Of a DNA stretch of 51,282 nucleotides, positions 17,826-25,941 are shown one piece after another. Each line of letters begins with the position of its first letter. The first letter of the stretch is position 1. The translations under genes were made by a program, and so were the position numbers. Under the pieces are notes generated by a model, which saw only the letters and a program-made list of their open reading frames with translations, searched no databases and was not told the origin of the DNA. The stretch lies in assembly GCA_004143605.1 (NCBI GenBank), contig AWVY01000037.1:42037-93318 (forward strand), written 5' to 3'. The DNA comes from Desulforamulus aquiferis (GTDB lineage Bacteria > Bacillota > Desulfotomaculia > Desulfotomaculales > Desulfotomaculaceae).

Positions 17826-19379
17826 ATGCAGAACCAAATGGATAAGGAAAGGGAGAAGCAAGTTACCAGGCGGGGCTTCCTCAAGATGATGGGGGGCATT
17901 GGACTTGCAGGAGTAACTGCATCCATCGCCGGTTGCAGCACTGATCCCGCCGGAGGCAAAGGATGGATGCCTCAGCAGTACCAGGTGCCAGTAGTTGGCC
18001 AATTCAGGTAAAGGGCCGGATACCTATTGACCCTTCTAACCCTTCCATCGCCAGGGATGACAAAAAGTGCATCCTGTGTGGTCAGTGTGTCGAGGTGTGT
18101 CAGAGGGTTCAGACCGTTTTTGGTTACTACGAGCTGCCTATTAAGGATGACATCGTGTGTGTAAACTGTGGCCAGTGCACCCTATGGTGTCCAACTGCTG
18201 CAATTACTGAGAAGGATGACATTGCTAAGGTAGTTCAAGCCCTGGAAGACAAGGATATTCACGTAGTGGTGCAAACAGCTCCTGCTACCAGAGTCGGACT
18301 CGGTGAAGAATTTGGTATGGCTCCTGGCACCTTTGTAGAAGGTCAGCAAGTAGCCGCCTTGAAAAAACTCGGTTTTGATGCGGTTTTTGATACCAACTTT
18401 TCCGCTGACTTAACAATTTTTGAAGAGGGCACGGAATTAATCAAGAGGGTCACCGGAGAAATTCATGAGCCCCTGCCACAGTTTACTTCCTGCAGCCCAG
18501 GTTGGGTAAAATTCTGTGAGTATTACTATCCTGATTTATTACATCACATGTCTACCTGTAAGTCTCCCCAGCAAATGCTCGGAGCACTTATAAAATCTTA
18601 CTATGCCAAAGAAAAGGGTATCAGCCTGAGAAAATCTTCTCGGTATCCATTATGCCCTGTACAGCTAAGAAATACGAAGCCCAACGCCCTGAAATGAACA
18701 GTGCCGGCAAGCATGAAGCAAACCAGAACTTAGGGATGTTGACGTAGTTCTGACTACCAGGGAACTGGCCCGTTTAATTAAGAGCAAAGGGCTTGACCTC
18801 AACACCCTGCCCGAAGAAAAATATGACACCTTGCTGGGTGAAGGCACCAGTGCCGGCTTGATTTTTGGAGCCACCGGCGGTGTTATGGAAGCTGCCGTTC
18901 GTTCTGCCTACTTCCTCATTACCAAGCAGGAGCCACCTGAAGCCTTCCTAAATCTTACACCTGTTCGCGGTCTCCAGGGGGTTAAGGAAGCTGCTGTAGA
19001 TATCCCAGGTGTAGGTACGGTAAGGGTAGCGGTTGCCCATGGTCTGAGCAATGCCCGTCCTATTCTGGAGGCTGTTCGCAAGGGTGAAGCTCCCTATCAC
19101 TTTATTGAGTTTATGTGCTGCCCGGGCGGTTGCATTAGTGGCGGAGGCCAGCCCCGTACTTCCTTGCCTCCCTCAGATGATGTTCGCCAGGCCCGCATTG
19201 ACAGTATTTATAATGCTGATGCCAAAATTTACACCAAGCGTAAGAGTCATGAAAACAAAGAAGTTTTGGCCCTATATGAAAAATTCCTTGAAACACCCAA
19301 TAGCCACATTGCACATGAATTACTGCACACCCATTATGAGGATCGTAGTAAGCACTTAACCGTTAAGAAAAACGTTTAA
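17826..19379 (+). CDS. hydA: Tat-exported [FeFe] hydrogenase catalytic subunit, frame broken three times
   Basis: Interconverts H2 with protons and electrons at the H-cluster. The N terminus has a twin-arginine signal (TRRGFLKMMGG, hydrophobic core, then AGCST), so the enzyme is exported folded. Two [4Fe-4S] motifs follow (CILCGQCVEVCQ, CVNCGQCTLWCP). The H-cluster motifs are FTSCSPGW, MPCTAKKYE (in the restored frame) and FMCCPGGCISGGGQP. Shifts lie near 18005, 18627 and 18725. About 515 residues after repair. The start ATG 17826 follows AAAGGGGG. No maturases (hydE, hydF, hydG) are in the window. It is first in an operon with an FeS subunit and a membrane anchor. Confidence 0.93.
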
Positions 19380-19406
19380 TCAAGGACCTATAGGAGGTGA
19401 AATTAT

Positions 19407-20192
19407 ATGTCAAAAGGAGTTCTGGTTGATCTGTCAAAGTGCGTAGGCTGCGGTAGCTGTACAGTAGCTTGCAAGCTCTGGAATGAAACTCAATGGGATG
19501 ACAAGTACCCGGCCATGGGTATGGACATCAAGCTTACCGATAAAAACTGGACAGTAGTAAACTTCCACCAAGTTAAAGATAGTGAAGGCCAGCCAGCCTG
19601 GCGTTTTGTTAAAGAACAATGCTTCCACTGTCAAGATCCTGCCTGTGTATCAGCATGTTTTGCCAAGGCTTTTCAAAGGGATAAGAACGGCTCGGTAATC
19701 TATTATCCATACCTTTGTGTTGGCTGCCGCTACTGTATGGTCGCCTGCCCCTTCAACATTCCCAAATTTGAATGGGAAAAAGCCTTCCCCCTGGTAACTA
19801 AGTGCCAGATGTGCTCCACCAAGGTAGACAAGGGCGAAGCTCCTGCTTGTGTGTCTGTTTGCCCGGCTGATGTCTTTAAATTTGGCGAGCGTGAAGATAT
19901 GCTGCAAGCGGCTAAAGACATTATTGCCAAGGATAGTAAATACGTTAACTACATCTATGGTGAAAAAGAGGTTGGCGGCACTGGCTGGCTTTATATCTCT
20001 GACGTTCCCTTTGAGCAGTTAGGCTTTAAGATGGGCCTCACCCAGCAGCCTCTGCCCAGTTTTACCAGCGGCTTCCTTCATTCAACACCTTATGTGGCCA
20101 TAACCTGGGGCGTGGTTCTAACGGGATTGTACCACTACACCAAGCGCCGCAATCAAATTTCGAAGGAAGACAAGAAAAACATTAAGGCCTAA
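19407..20192 (+). CDS. four-cluster ferredoxin-like hydrogenase subunit with C-terminal membrane helix
   Basis: Passes electrons between HydA and the membrane partner. Four cysteine groups are visible: CVGCGSCTVAC, CFHCQDPACVSAC, CVGCRYCMVAC and CQMC...CVSVC, as in FdnH/HybA-type subunits with four [4Fe-4S] clusters. A single hydrophobic segment near the C terminus (TPYVAITWGVVLTGLYHY) followed by basic residues would anchor it with the bulk outside. It has no Tat signal of its own, so it may leave the cell together with HydA. Intact, 261 residues, TAGGAGGTG site 27 nt after hydA. Confidence 0.9.
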   Translation: MSKGVLVDLSKCVGCGSCTVACKLWNETQWDDKYPAMGMDIKLTDKNWTVVNFHQVKDSEGQPAWRFVKEQCFHCQDPACVSACFAKAFQRDKNGSVIYYPYLCVGCRYCMVACPFNIPKFEWEKAFPLVTKCQMCSTKVDKGEAPACVSVCPADVFKFGEREDMLQAAKDIIAKDSKYVNYIYGEKEVGGTGWLYISDVPFEQLGFKMGLTQQPLPSFTSGFLHSTPYVAITWGVVLTGLYHYTKRRNQISKEDKKNIKA

Positions 20193-20229
20193 TTGTTTTT
20201 GAAAAATTGTTAAACCAGGAGGGATAAAG

Positions 20230-21371
20230 ATGGCGGCACACGCCCAGCCCCAGAAATGGAGCTTTAAAATAACTCCTATCCGCATTATTTTAATGATGCT
20301 GGCAGCTACTGCTATTGGAATATGTATTTTCCGTCTAGTAACAGGTCTTGGTATTGTTACTAACCTAAATGATGATTGGCCCTGGGGAATGTGGATCGGC
20401 TTCGATGTACTCACCGGGGTTGCACTGGCCGGCGGCGGATATGGAACAGCTATTTTAGTACACGTTTTGCACAAAGAATATTACCACCCCATCGCCCGTA
20501 GTGCGATGCTTACATCCTTACTAGGTTATTTACTGGTAATGGCCGGTCTCTTCCTGGATATCGGTCAGTGGTTCAACTTCTGGCGTCCCTTTGTTTCCTG
20601 GGGCTATAACTCCGTACTGTTTGAAGTATTCTGGTGTGTTTCTTGCTATACCACTGTACAGCTTCTTGAGTTCGGTGAAATTGCCACCGAGCGTATCGGC
20701 ACCAAATACCATGAGCTTGCTAAAAAGGCCCTGCCTTTCCTGATGATTGTTGGTATTATCTTCCCAACCTTACACCAATCATCCCTTGGCGGTCTGTATT
20801 TGATTGCTGTTGACAAGCTTTATCCATTGTGGTGGTCTCCCCTTATCCCACTATTCTTCTTAATGTCTTCCTTCTTCGTGGGACCTGCTATGATTTGTAT
20901 TGAAACAACCCTAGCTGGAAGGCCTATAACCACTGGATTCCTATTCCGCTGCTCCGTAGCCTGATTCGTATCTCTGGTTTCGTAATGATCATTTATTTGG
21001 CCCTCAAATTATTTGACCTGGCCAACCGTGGTGTATTCAACCTGATGTTTATGGGCAACATGGAGGGTAATTTATTCCTGGCAGAAATTATTCTGGGTAT
21101 AATTATTCCAATAATAATCTGCTTTACCGGCTTTAGCGCTTCCCGTGCTGGTCTGTTCACCTTTGGACTACTGGTAAGCGGTGGTGTTATCCTTAACCGT
21201 ATGAACGTAGTATTCACTGGTATGGCTGGTTCCACAGCTGGCTCCTACTTCCCCTCCGCAGCTGAGTGGTTAGTAAGTATCGGTCTGGTGGCCATCGGAG
21301 TACTGGCCTACTGCTTCATCGCAGAGAACTTTAAGATTCTCGATCATGATGATCATAGTCATGCAGCCTAA
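20230..21371 (+). CDS. HybB/NrfD-family integral membrane subunit, one frameshift
   Basis: Polytopic quinone-linked membrane protein of the HybB/NrfD type. Nine to ten hydrophobic segments can be seen, with family-like features WPWGMWIGFDVLTGVALAGGGY, HPIARSAMLTSLLGYLLV and FPTLHQSSLGGLYL. It probably delivers hydrogenase electrons to, or takes them from, menaquinone. A shift near 20915 splits it; the second part continues WKAYNHWIPIPLLRSLIRIS and ends in a His/Asp-rich tail (HDDHSHAA). About 380 residues, normal for the family. AGGAGG at 20217. Last gene of the hydrogenase operon. Confidence 0.9.
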
Positions 21372-21452
21372 CTAACAACAAAATACTAGGCATTAAGGTG
21401 GGAATACCATCTTTCAGCAATACTATGTTAAAACATTGCGCCTGCTTATTTA

Positions 21453-21482
21453 AAACCCGAGCCTAGTCGGGTTTTTCTTTTT
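21453..21482 (+). terminator. terminator of hydrogenase operon
   Basis: AAACCCGA/TCGGGTTT with a 6-nt loop, then TTCTTTTTT. Confidence 0.85.
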
Positions 21483-21604
21483 TATTCTTAATATAATTGC
21501 AATTATAATGCCATAGCTTTTTTGAGGTTACCTTGGTATCTAATAAAGTTTTTGTGACAAAATAGAACATATTTATATCTATATAAAAAATTATCCCAAA
21601 ATGA

Positions 21605-21635
21605 AACAACCCCGCTCCCATGGTAAGGAGCGGGG
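21605..21635 (-). terminator. terminator of the 21643-21924 gene
   Basis: CCCCGCTCC/GGAGCGGGG with an 8-nt loop, followed on the minus strand by TTGTTTCATTTT. It starts 8 nt after the stop codon. Confidence 0.75.
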
Positions 21636-21642
21636 CTGATTA

Positions 21643-21924
21643 TTAGGATACTTGCTCAGAAAAATTACTAGGATCCTCCAGGAAGTACAGTACATAGGCC
21701 CTGGGAGGATCTTGCCTAATCTCCTCCATTACGGAAGGTCCTACGGATACTTCTCCAATAAGGTTGATGTCTGATTCGATGTCAAATTCCTCATCTTCCA
21801 AGGGCTTGATGCATTCTACCCCGGGGTTGGGGTCCTTGGTCTTGATACCCAGGGCTAGATACTTCTCCTTTGCCTCTTCAGGAGAATCGGCAAACACAAT
21901 TCTAGTGTTGGTTGGATGCTGCAT
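21643..21924 (-). CDS. hypothetical protein, 93 aa
   Basis: I start at ATG 21924 (MQHPTNTRIVFADSPEEAKE) because GGAGG lies 10 nt upstream. An open frame to 21981 exists but has no site. Acidic soluble protein with a central EDEEFDIESDINLIGEVSVG. No family is recognised. Single gene with its own terminator. Confidence 0.65.
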   Translation of the reverse strand: MQHPTNTRIVFADSPEEAKEKYLALGIKTKDPNPGVECIKPLEDEEFDIESDINLIGEVSVGPSVMEEIRQDPPRAYVLYFLEDPSNFSEQVS

Positions 21925-22056
21925 GATCACGATACCTCCAAGCATTTTTGTTAGTTTAGTTTGAAAGCCAACTTTTCGCATTATATTGTTATTTTACTAC
22001 AATTATTCCTGTTATTGTACCTAAATTATTTCGTTAAGAAACAAAATCTGCCGGGG

Positions 22057-22647
22057 TTAGCTAAATATCCTTAACATATCTGCGGATTTTAGTCGAAATT
22101 CAACCTTATCCTTTTCGAAGACCTTCAGCCCCTTGGCAGCCTCATGATCATCCAGGGATTTGACACTATCAACGAAACAAAGGGGAGGAAATAAGACACA
22201 CCACCAGTTGTTGCCTTGACCTTCACCAATTACCACCCTGACTGCATGATAGTTCCCGGCCGGAAGAGTAAAGTTGCCATAGCTTTTAGTGGGAAAATCA
22301 TAGTCACCAACCATAATTTCCACGGGATAGTCCTTCCCTTCCCTGCTTATTTGCCGGGATGCCAGTTCCTTGATCTCCTCCAGGCTGGCTAGGACGACCT
22401 CTTCTGCCTCCTGCCTGCTATTGGCCTGATTAAAACGCTCCTTCATTTCATTAACCACTAAATCCCTAACATGAAGCTTTAAGGTTTGGTCTTCAAAGGA
22501 ATTACTATTGGCTATTACGTGTAATCTTATTAATTGCTTAGCAAACTCATGCTGTACATAGGACTTGTAGGATCCGTAAAGGGAAACTGATAATATGGAA
22601 AATGCTATTAACATTGTCACTATATTTTTGGCATTGAACTTAAACAA
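22057..22647 (-). CDS. spoIIR: stage II sporulation protein R
   Basis: Forespore-secreted signal that triggers SpoIIGA processing of pro-sigma-E. An N-terminal membrane/signal segment (IVTMLIAFSILSVSLYGS) precedes the conserved LIRLHVIANSNSFEDQTLKL and NWWCVLFPPLCFVD blocks. Intact, 196 residues, a normal length. It is expected to be under sigma-F control. It lies downstream of the nif unit in the same direction, behind an inverted repeat that probably separates the two. Confidence 0.95.
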   Translation of the reverse strand: MFKFNAKNIVTMLIAFSILSVSLYGSYKSYVQHEFAKQLIRLHVIANSNSFEDQTLKLHVRDLVVNEMKERFNQANSRQEAEEVVLASLEEIKELASRQISREGKDYPVEIMVGDYDFPTKSYGNFTLPAGNYHAVRVVIGEGQGNNWWCVLFPPLCFVDSVKSLDDHEAAKGLKVFEKDKVEFRLKSADMLRIFS

Positions 22648-22649
22648 TT

Positions 22650-22699
22650 ACAAACACTCACATATTAATTAACTAGGTATAGTATGTGAGGTGTTTGTA
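22650..22699. repeat. inverted repeat between nif unit and spoIIR
   Basis: ACAAACACTCACATA and TATGTGAGGTGTTTGT flank an 18-nt AT-rich loop, with one unpaired base. It could end the nif transcript or act as an operator for spoIIR. The T-tract lies on the plus-strand side only. Confidence 0.5.
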
Positions 22700-22745
22700 G
22701 TTTTTATACATATTTTGTAATATTTGCAATCTTCAGCCCTCACCA

Positions 22746-22940
22746 TTAATTACGGTGAGAATCGCATTTCCCTTCCAAATCAATATATTCCTCGAAGTTA
22801 TGGCGGAAGAACAAATCCACCAGAGGTCTGGGCGTATCGGCTATCTCCCATTCCACCAGCATTCCAAACTCATCATTTTTTATCAACTTGCCCTTGGTTC
22901 CTGGGGGAATTTGACCAAGCTGTACCTTGGATTTAATCAA
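22746..22940 (-). CDS. hypothetical protein, 64 aa, last gene of nif unit
   Basis: A TTG start overlaps the stop of the gene before it (TTGA), a sign of translational coupling. Sequence LIKSKVQLGQIPPGTKGKL, then EWEIADTPRPLVDLFF. The first half (QLGQIPPGTKGKLI) looks like a small beta-barrel of the SH3 or KOW type. No family is recognised. Confidence 0.65.
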   Translation of the reverse strand: MIKSKVQLGQIPPGTKGKLIKNDEFGMLVEWEIADTPRPLVDLFFRHNFEEYIDLEGKCDSHRN

Positions 22941-23113
22941 TACATCACCCTGCCTTGGTGTACCGCAAGCATCTGCCTGGCCATATCCAGAGTGTGGGTC
23001 AAGCCCATTATGGTTTCATGGACCTTGCCCTGGGATAACATTTCAATTCCTTCGGTGCACAGCTTAATTAAAGTATCCACCTTTACCTTTGGCTCTTCCC
23101 TTTCCACATCCAT
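22937..23113 (-). CDS. hypothetical protein, about 58 aa, in nif unit
   Basis: Helical sequence KVDTLIKLCTEGIEMLSQG, then THTLDMARQMLAVHQGRVMY. The start is uncertain: ATG 23113 lies very close to GGAGG, a GTG two codons later is better spaced, and a TTG at 23134 has no site. It is coupled to the next gene by a 4-nt overlap. No family is recognised. Confidence 0.6.
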   Translation of the reverse strand: MDVEREEPKVKVDTLIKLCTEGIEMLSQGKVHETIMGLTHTLDMARQMLAVHQGRVMY

Positions 23114-23123
23114 TCCTCCGTTC

Positions 23124-23691
23124 TTAACCGGCAATAATGTTATATATGACTCCCCGCCTGCTTAAGATGGACTGTATCTGCCCCTGTTCCGGCTTAAGGT
23201 TAGCCACCGTAATCATGACGTTAAAATATCTATGCCAGGCAAAGGGCTGGTTGGAGCCTAGCATTATCTCCTGCCACCTTCGTCCCGTTCTATGGTAAAA
23301 CTCCTCCCTAAACACCTCTTCCTGGACCATCTTCTCTTCATCCACCAGCCAAAGATTCTGCAAACTACCAACGGCAGTTATTTTTCTCAGGTTATCTCAG
23401 CCGGTCTCATAAAAATATACTGGCACCTCAAGCCCTTCCCAAATGCTCGCCAAGGGCCTGAGCTTCTCCAGGTCCATAGAACCAAAGGTCACCCGATGAT
23501 GCCTTTCGCTTATGTCAACTAACTCCGCCAATTGACCGCAGCCAGCCGCAGCTAATATTATTTGTTCCATCTTTGCTCCTAATAGTGAGGCGGCTTTTCC
23601 CTGAGGGGCACTTAAGACAATAACAGTCTTCACATTCATCCCGGCATAGGGTATTGCATTTGCAAGGCATATCCTCATAGATACACTTCAT
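23124..23691 (-). CDS. uncharacterised nif-associated protein with Cys-rich N terminus, frame broken
   Basis: From ATG 23691 (GGAGG 8 nt upstream) the frame reads MKCIYEDMPCKCNTLCRDE then CEDCYCLKCPSGKSRL, with nine Cys in about 35 residues. A shift near 23575-23550, or a separate start at an ATG with AGGAG, leads to MEQIILAAAGCGQLAELVDI and LEKLRPLASIWEGLEVPVYF. An in-frame TGA at 23397-23399 then interrupts. The same frame continues as DNLRKITAVGSLQNLWLVDE and RRWQEIMLGSNQPFAWHRYF, to a stop at 23124. The Cys-rich part could hold a metal or FeS cluster. One protein of about 190 residues, or two; family unknown. Confidence 0.5.
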
Positions 23692-23856
23692 TGAAAATTC
23701 CTCCAAGCTGCAAAAGAATATTATTAGATTCTATATTCATCATAGCCTTGCTTTTCCCTGTATCTTTTCTTCTTTTTTAGGAATATATAAATAAGAAAAT
23801 TAACAATGAGCTGCACTTAGCACAAGGTCTTTGGTGTGGTAATATGCCCTGTACCA

Positions 23857-24048
23857 CTAATCTACCGGTATTCCCCTGCTGCGCAGTGTTTCCAGCACCT
23901 CGGGTTTTAGAAAAGTTTGCCACTCCGGATACTTTTCTTTTAGATTTAACAGCTTTTCGCGGTTTTCATAGAAAATCTCCATAAGCTTATGGGCGTCATC
24001 CCTATTGTTTTGTAACTCCAAAAGTAATTTTAAATCCCCGAACATACC
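23857..24048 (-). CDS. hypothetical protein, 63 aa, in nif unit
   Basis: ATG 24048 follows GAAAGGAGTGAAGG. MFGDLKLLLELQNNRDDAHK, then a helical ENREKLLNLKEKYPEWQTFL and LRSRGIPVD at the end. The open frame runs further up to 24138, but that part overlaps nifV and has no ribosome site. It may be an adaptor-like helical protein. No family is recognised. Confidence 0.6.
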   Translation of the reverse strand, partial: GMFGDLKLLLELQNNRDDAHKLMEIFYENREKLLNLKEKYPEWQTFLKPEVLETLRSRGIPVD

Positions 24049-24097
24049 TTCACTCCTTTCTGGAGTAGAATATTCGGGGATTCTCAAAGATATGCTG

Positions 24098-24921
24098 TTA
24101 TTTTGCCAATAGCAAGGGCCTATTGGCAGCCCGGGCAACGTAATGGTTCAATTCTGCAAGTTTCTGCTCATCCACTGCCGGGTCAATTCCTAAAAATTCC
24201 TTCAGAACCCTGATCATTTCCTCGAAGGAGCTATTACCTGCCCTTTCACCCAAGCCCAATACTGTTGTACTTAAATATTTTGCTCCTCCGTGATGGGCAG
24301 CAAGGGTATTGGCCGTGGCCATGCCGAAGTCATTGTGAGAGTGTATTTCTATGTCTATGCCTGTCTCCTGTCTGATTTGACTAATTTTATCCTTGGTGGT
24401 AAATGGGTCCAGCACCCCCAGGGTATCTGCAAAGCGAAGCCTGGCAGCACCCTCTTCCTTGGCCAAGGAGGCAAATCTTATAAGAAAATCCATATCTGCC
24501 GAGAGGCATCCTCCGCCCCAACAGAAACTTCACAATCAAAGGCCTTTGCATAGCTCACTGTTCTCTTGATATTTTCCAGCACCCACAAACGGCTGCGATT
24601 CAGCTTATATTTAATGTGGATATCAGAGACCGGTGCAGATATATGCAAGTTTCTGGCACCACAGTCCAGGGAGTCCTTGATATCCTTCAAATTAGCCCTG
24701 TTCCAGGTTGAAACCTTGGCCTTAAGATCTAGCCCTAGAATGCAATGGATAGCTTCCATTTCCATTTTCCCCATGGCGGGAATACCTGCCTCTATTTGAT
24801 ACACGCCGGCTTCATCCAATAGTGAGGCTATTTTAACCTTTTCCTTATTGGTAAATGCTACTCCCGCAGACTGCTCGCCATCCCGAAGGGTAGAATCTAC
24901 AAAGTATACTTCATGCTGCAC
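24098..24921 (-). CDS. nifV: homocitrate synthase NifV, short form, one frameshift
   Basis: Condenses acetyl-CoA and 2-oxoglutarate to homocitrate, the organic ligand of FeMo-co. Motifs: DSTLRDGEQSAGVAF (metal and substrate), GIPAMG, SVGAEDASR, and HSHNDFGMATANT with the metal-binding HxH. A GTG start at 24921 follows GGGGTGA. The frame breaks near 24478 inside AEDASRADMDFLIRF. The protein ends at VARAANRPLLLAK, about 275 residues, whereas common NifV has about 380. The C-terminal part is absent. Clostridia are known to use split NifV, so a short functional form is possible. No partner gene is seen. Confidence 0.85.
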
Positions 24922-24947
24922 CCCGGCTCACCCCATTTTCCAGCTGG

Positions 24948-25576
24948 TTAGCACTGCTGACAAGCTTTCTTTGTAATAATAACTTTAATCTCATTTCTAG
25001 CGATAACCTCAGACCTACTTTCCAAATTGCCAATTTGCAATTCTGTTTCAAGCCAGGGTGGAATATGATTGCAAATTACCTCCAGCTGATAAAACTTTCC
25101 CTTACGAATAAAGGGAAGCAGTGCCTGCTTTGAGGTGACCCCGGTGTTTTTTTCCTGTATTTCTTTCAAAGAGATTCTATAACACCCTGGGAAGGTTTCC
25201 ACCGGAGCAACAGGAGTAGTTTTTGCCTCGGCACTTTCCTTTTCCTCTGCTTCTTCTTTCTCTAAAACATAATCAAGAAACCCCAGGGGATCACCCTCAT
25301 ACTCCCAAACACTGCACCTTGCCTTTTCTAATTCAAAGTAGGGGACACCGGTTACAGAAAGACCCACGAAGGTTTTGCACTGGCCCAGGAAATCAACCAC
25401 TTCCTTCATTCTGCTGCGCAAATCCTTCATGGTAAAATTTTCACCCAGGGAAATTCCTTCTCCTTTGATAAACTCCAAATTCCCTGACGTCTCTCATATA
25501 TTTTTATAGTTCCCTGCTCATAAAGGGATACGGTGTGACCCCTTCCATTGACATAAACGGCAATATCCTTAGGCAT
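24948..25576 (-). CDS. AnfO-family nitrogenase accessory protein, one frameshift
   Basis: The restored N terminus reads MPKDIAVYVNGRGHTVSLYE then GTIKIYERRQGIWSL. It continues as MKDLRSRMKEVVDFLGQCKT, VTGVPYFELEKARCSVWEYEG and PLGFLDYVLE. This is the pattern of proteins annotated as Fe-only nitrogenase accessory AnfO. ATG 25576 follows GGGAGGGG. The frame breaks near 25480. A glutamate-rich linker (EKEEAEEKESAEAKT) separates it from a C-terminal domain ending in CQQC. Function of the family is unknown. Here it sits in a molybdenum nif unit with no anf structural genes in view. Confidence 0.75.
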
Positions 25577-25608
25577 TTTACACCCCTCCCTTTTTCGGGA
25601 TTTATTAT

Positions 25609-25917
25609 CTAAATGGCTAATCTTTCAACAATGCTGCCACCCTCGATATGTTCATCCATAATTTCCTCTACATCCTCCGGAGTTACTCCGCCATACCATA
25701 CATTGTCAGGGTAGACCACCACTATAGGGCCCTTTTCACAGAGGGAGAAACAGCCGGTATTAGAAACAAAGACCTCTGCCCCAAGATCCCGATCCCTTAT
25801 TTCTTCTAAAAAGTTACCGATAATCTCTACTGCTGCCTTGGAATGGCAGAAGCCCTTGGGTTCTCCATTAACCCTGGAACTGCTGCAGACAAAAATGTGG
25901 TATTTTGGTTTAATCAT
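25609..25917 (-). CDS. thioredoxin-like [2Fe-2S] ferredoxin
   Basis: Low-potential electron carrier of the Clostridium pasteurianum type. IFVCSSSRVNGEPKGFCHSK supplies the first two cysteines, and SNTGCFSLCEKGPIVVVYPD the second pair. The fold end VWYGGVTPEDVEEIMDEH fits. Intact, 102 residues, ATG 25917. It lies 25 nt after nifB. Proteins of this family interact with the MoFe protein in clostridia, which fits its place here. Confidence 0.92.
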   Translation of the reverse strand: MIKPKYHIFVCSSSRVNGEPKGFCHSKAAVEIIGNFLEEIRDRDLGAEVFVSNTGCFSLCEKGPIVVVYPDNVWYGGVTPEDVEEIMDEHIEGGSIVERLAI

Positions 25918-25941
25918 TTGTACCAGCCTCCTATCAATTCT

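Noticed and set aside
18481..18504. Ser instead of the second Cys in the hydrogenase motif TSC[C/S]PGW
   Set aside because: As far as I recall, the Ser form is common in NAD(P)- or membrane-linked [FeFe] hydrogenases, so I do not treat it as loss of function. The other cluster ligands are present.
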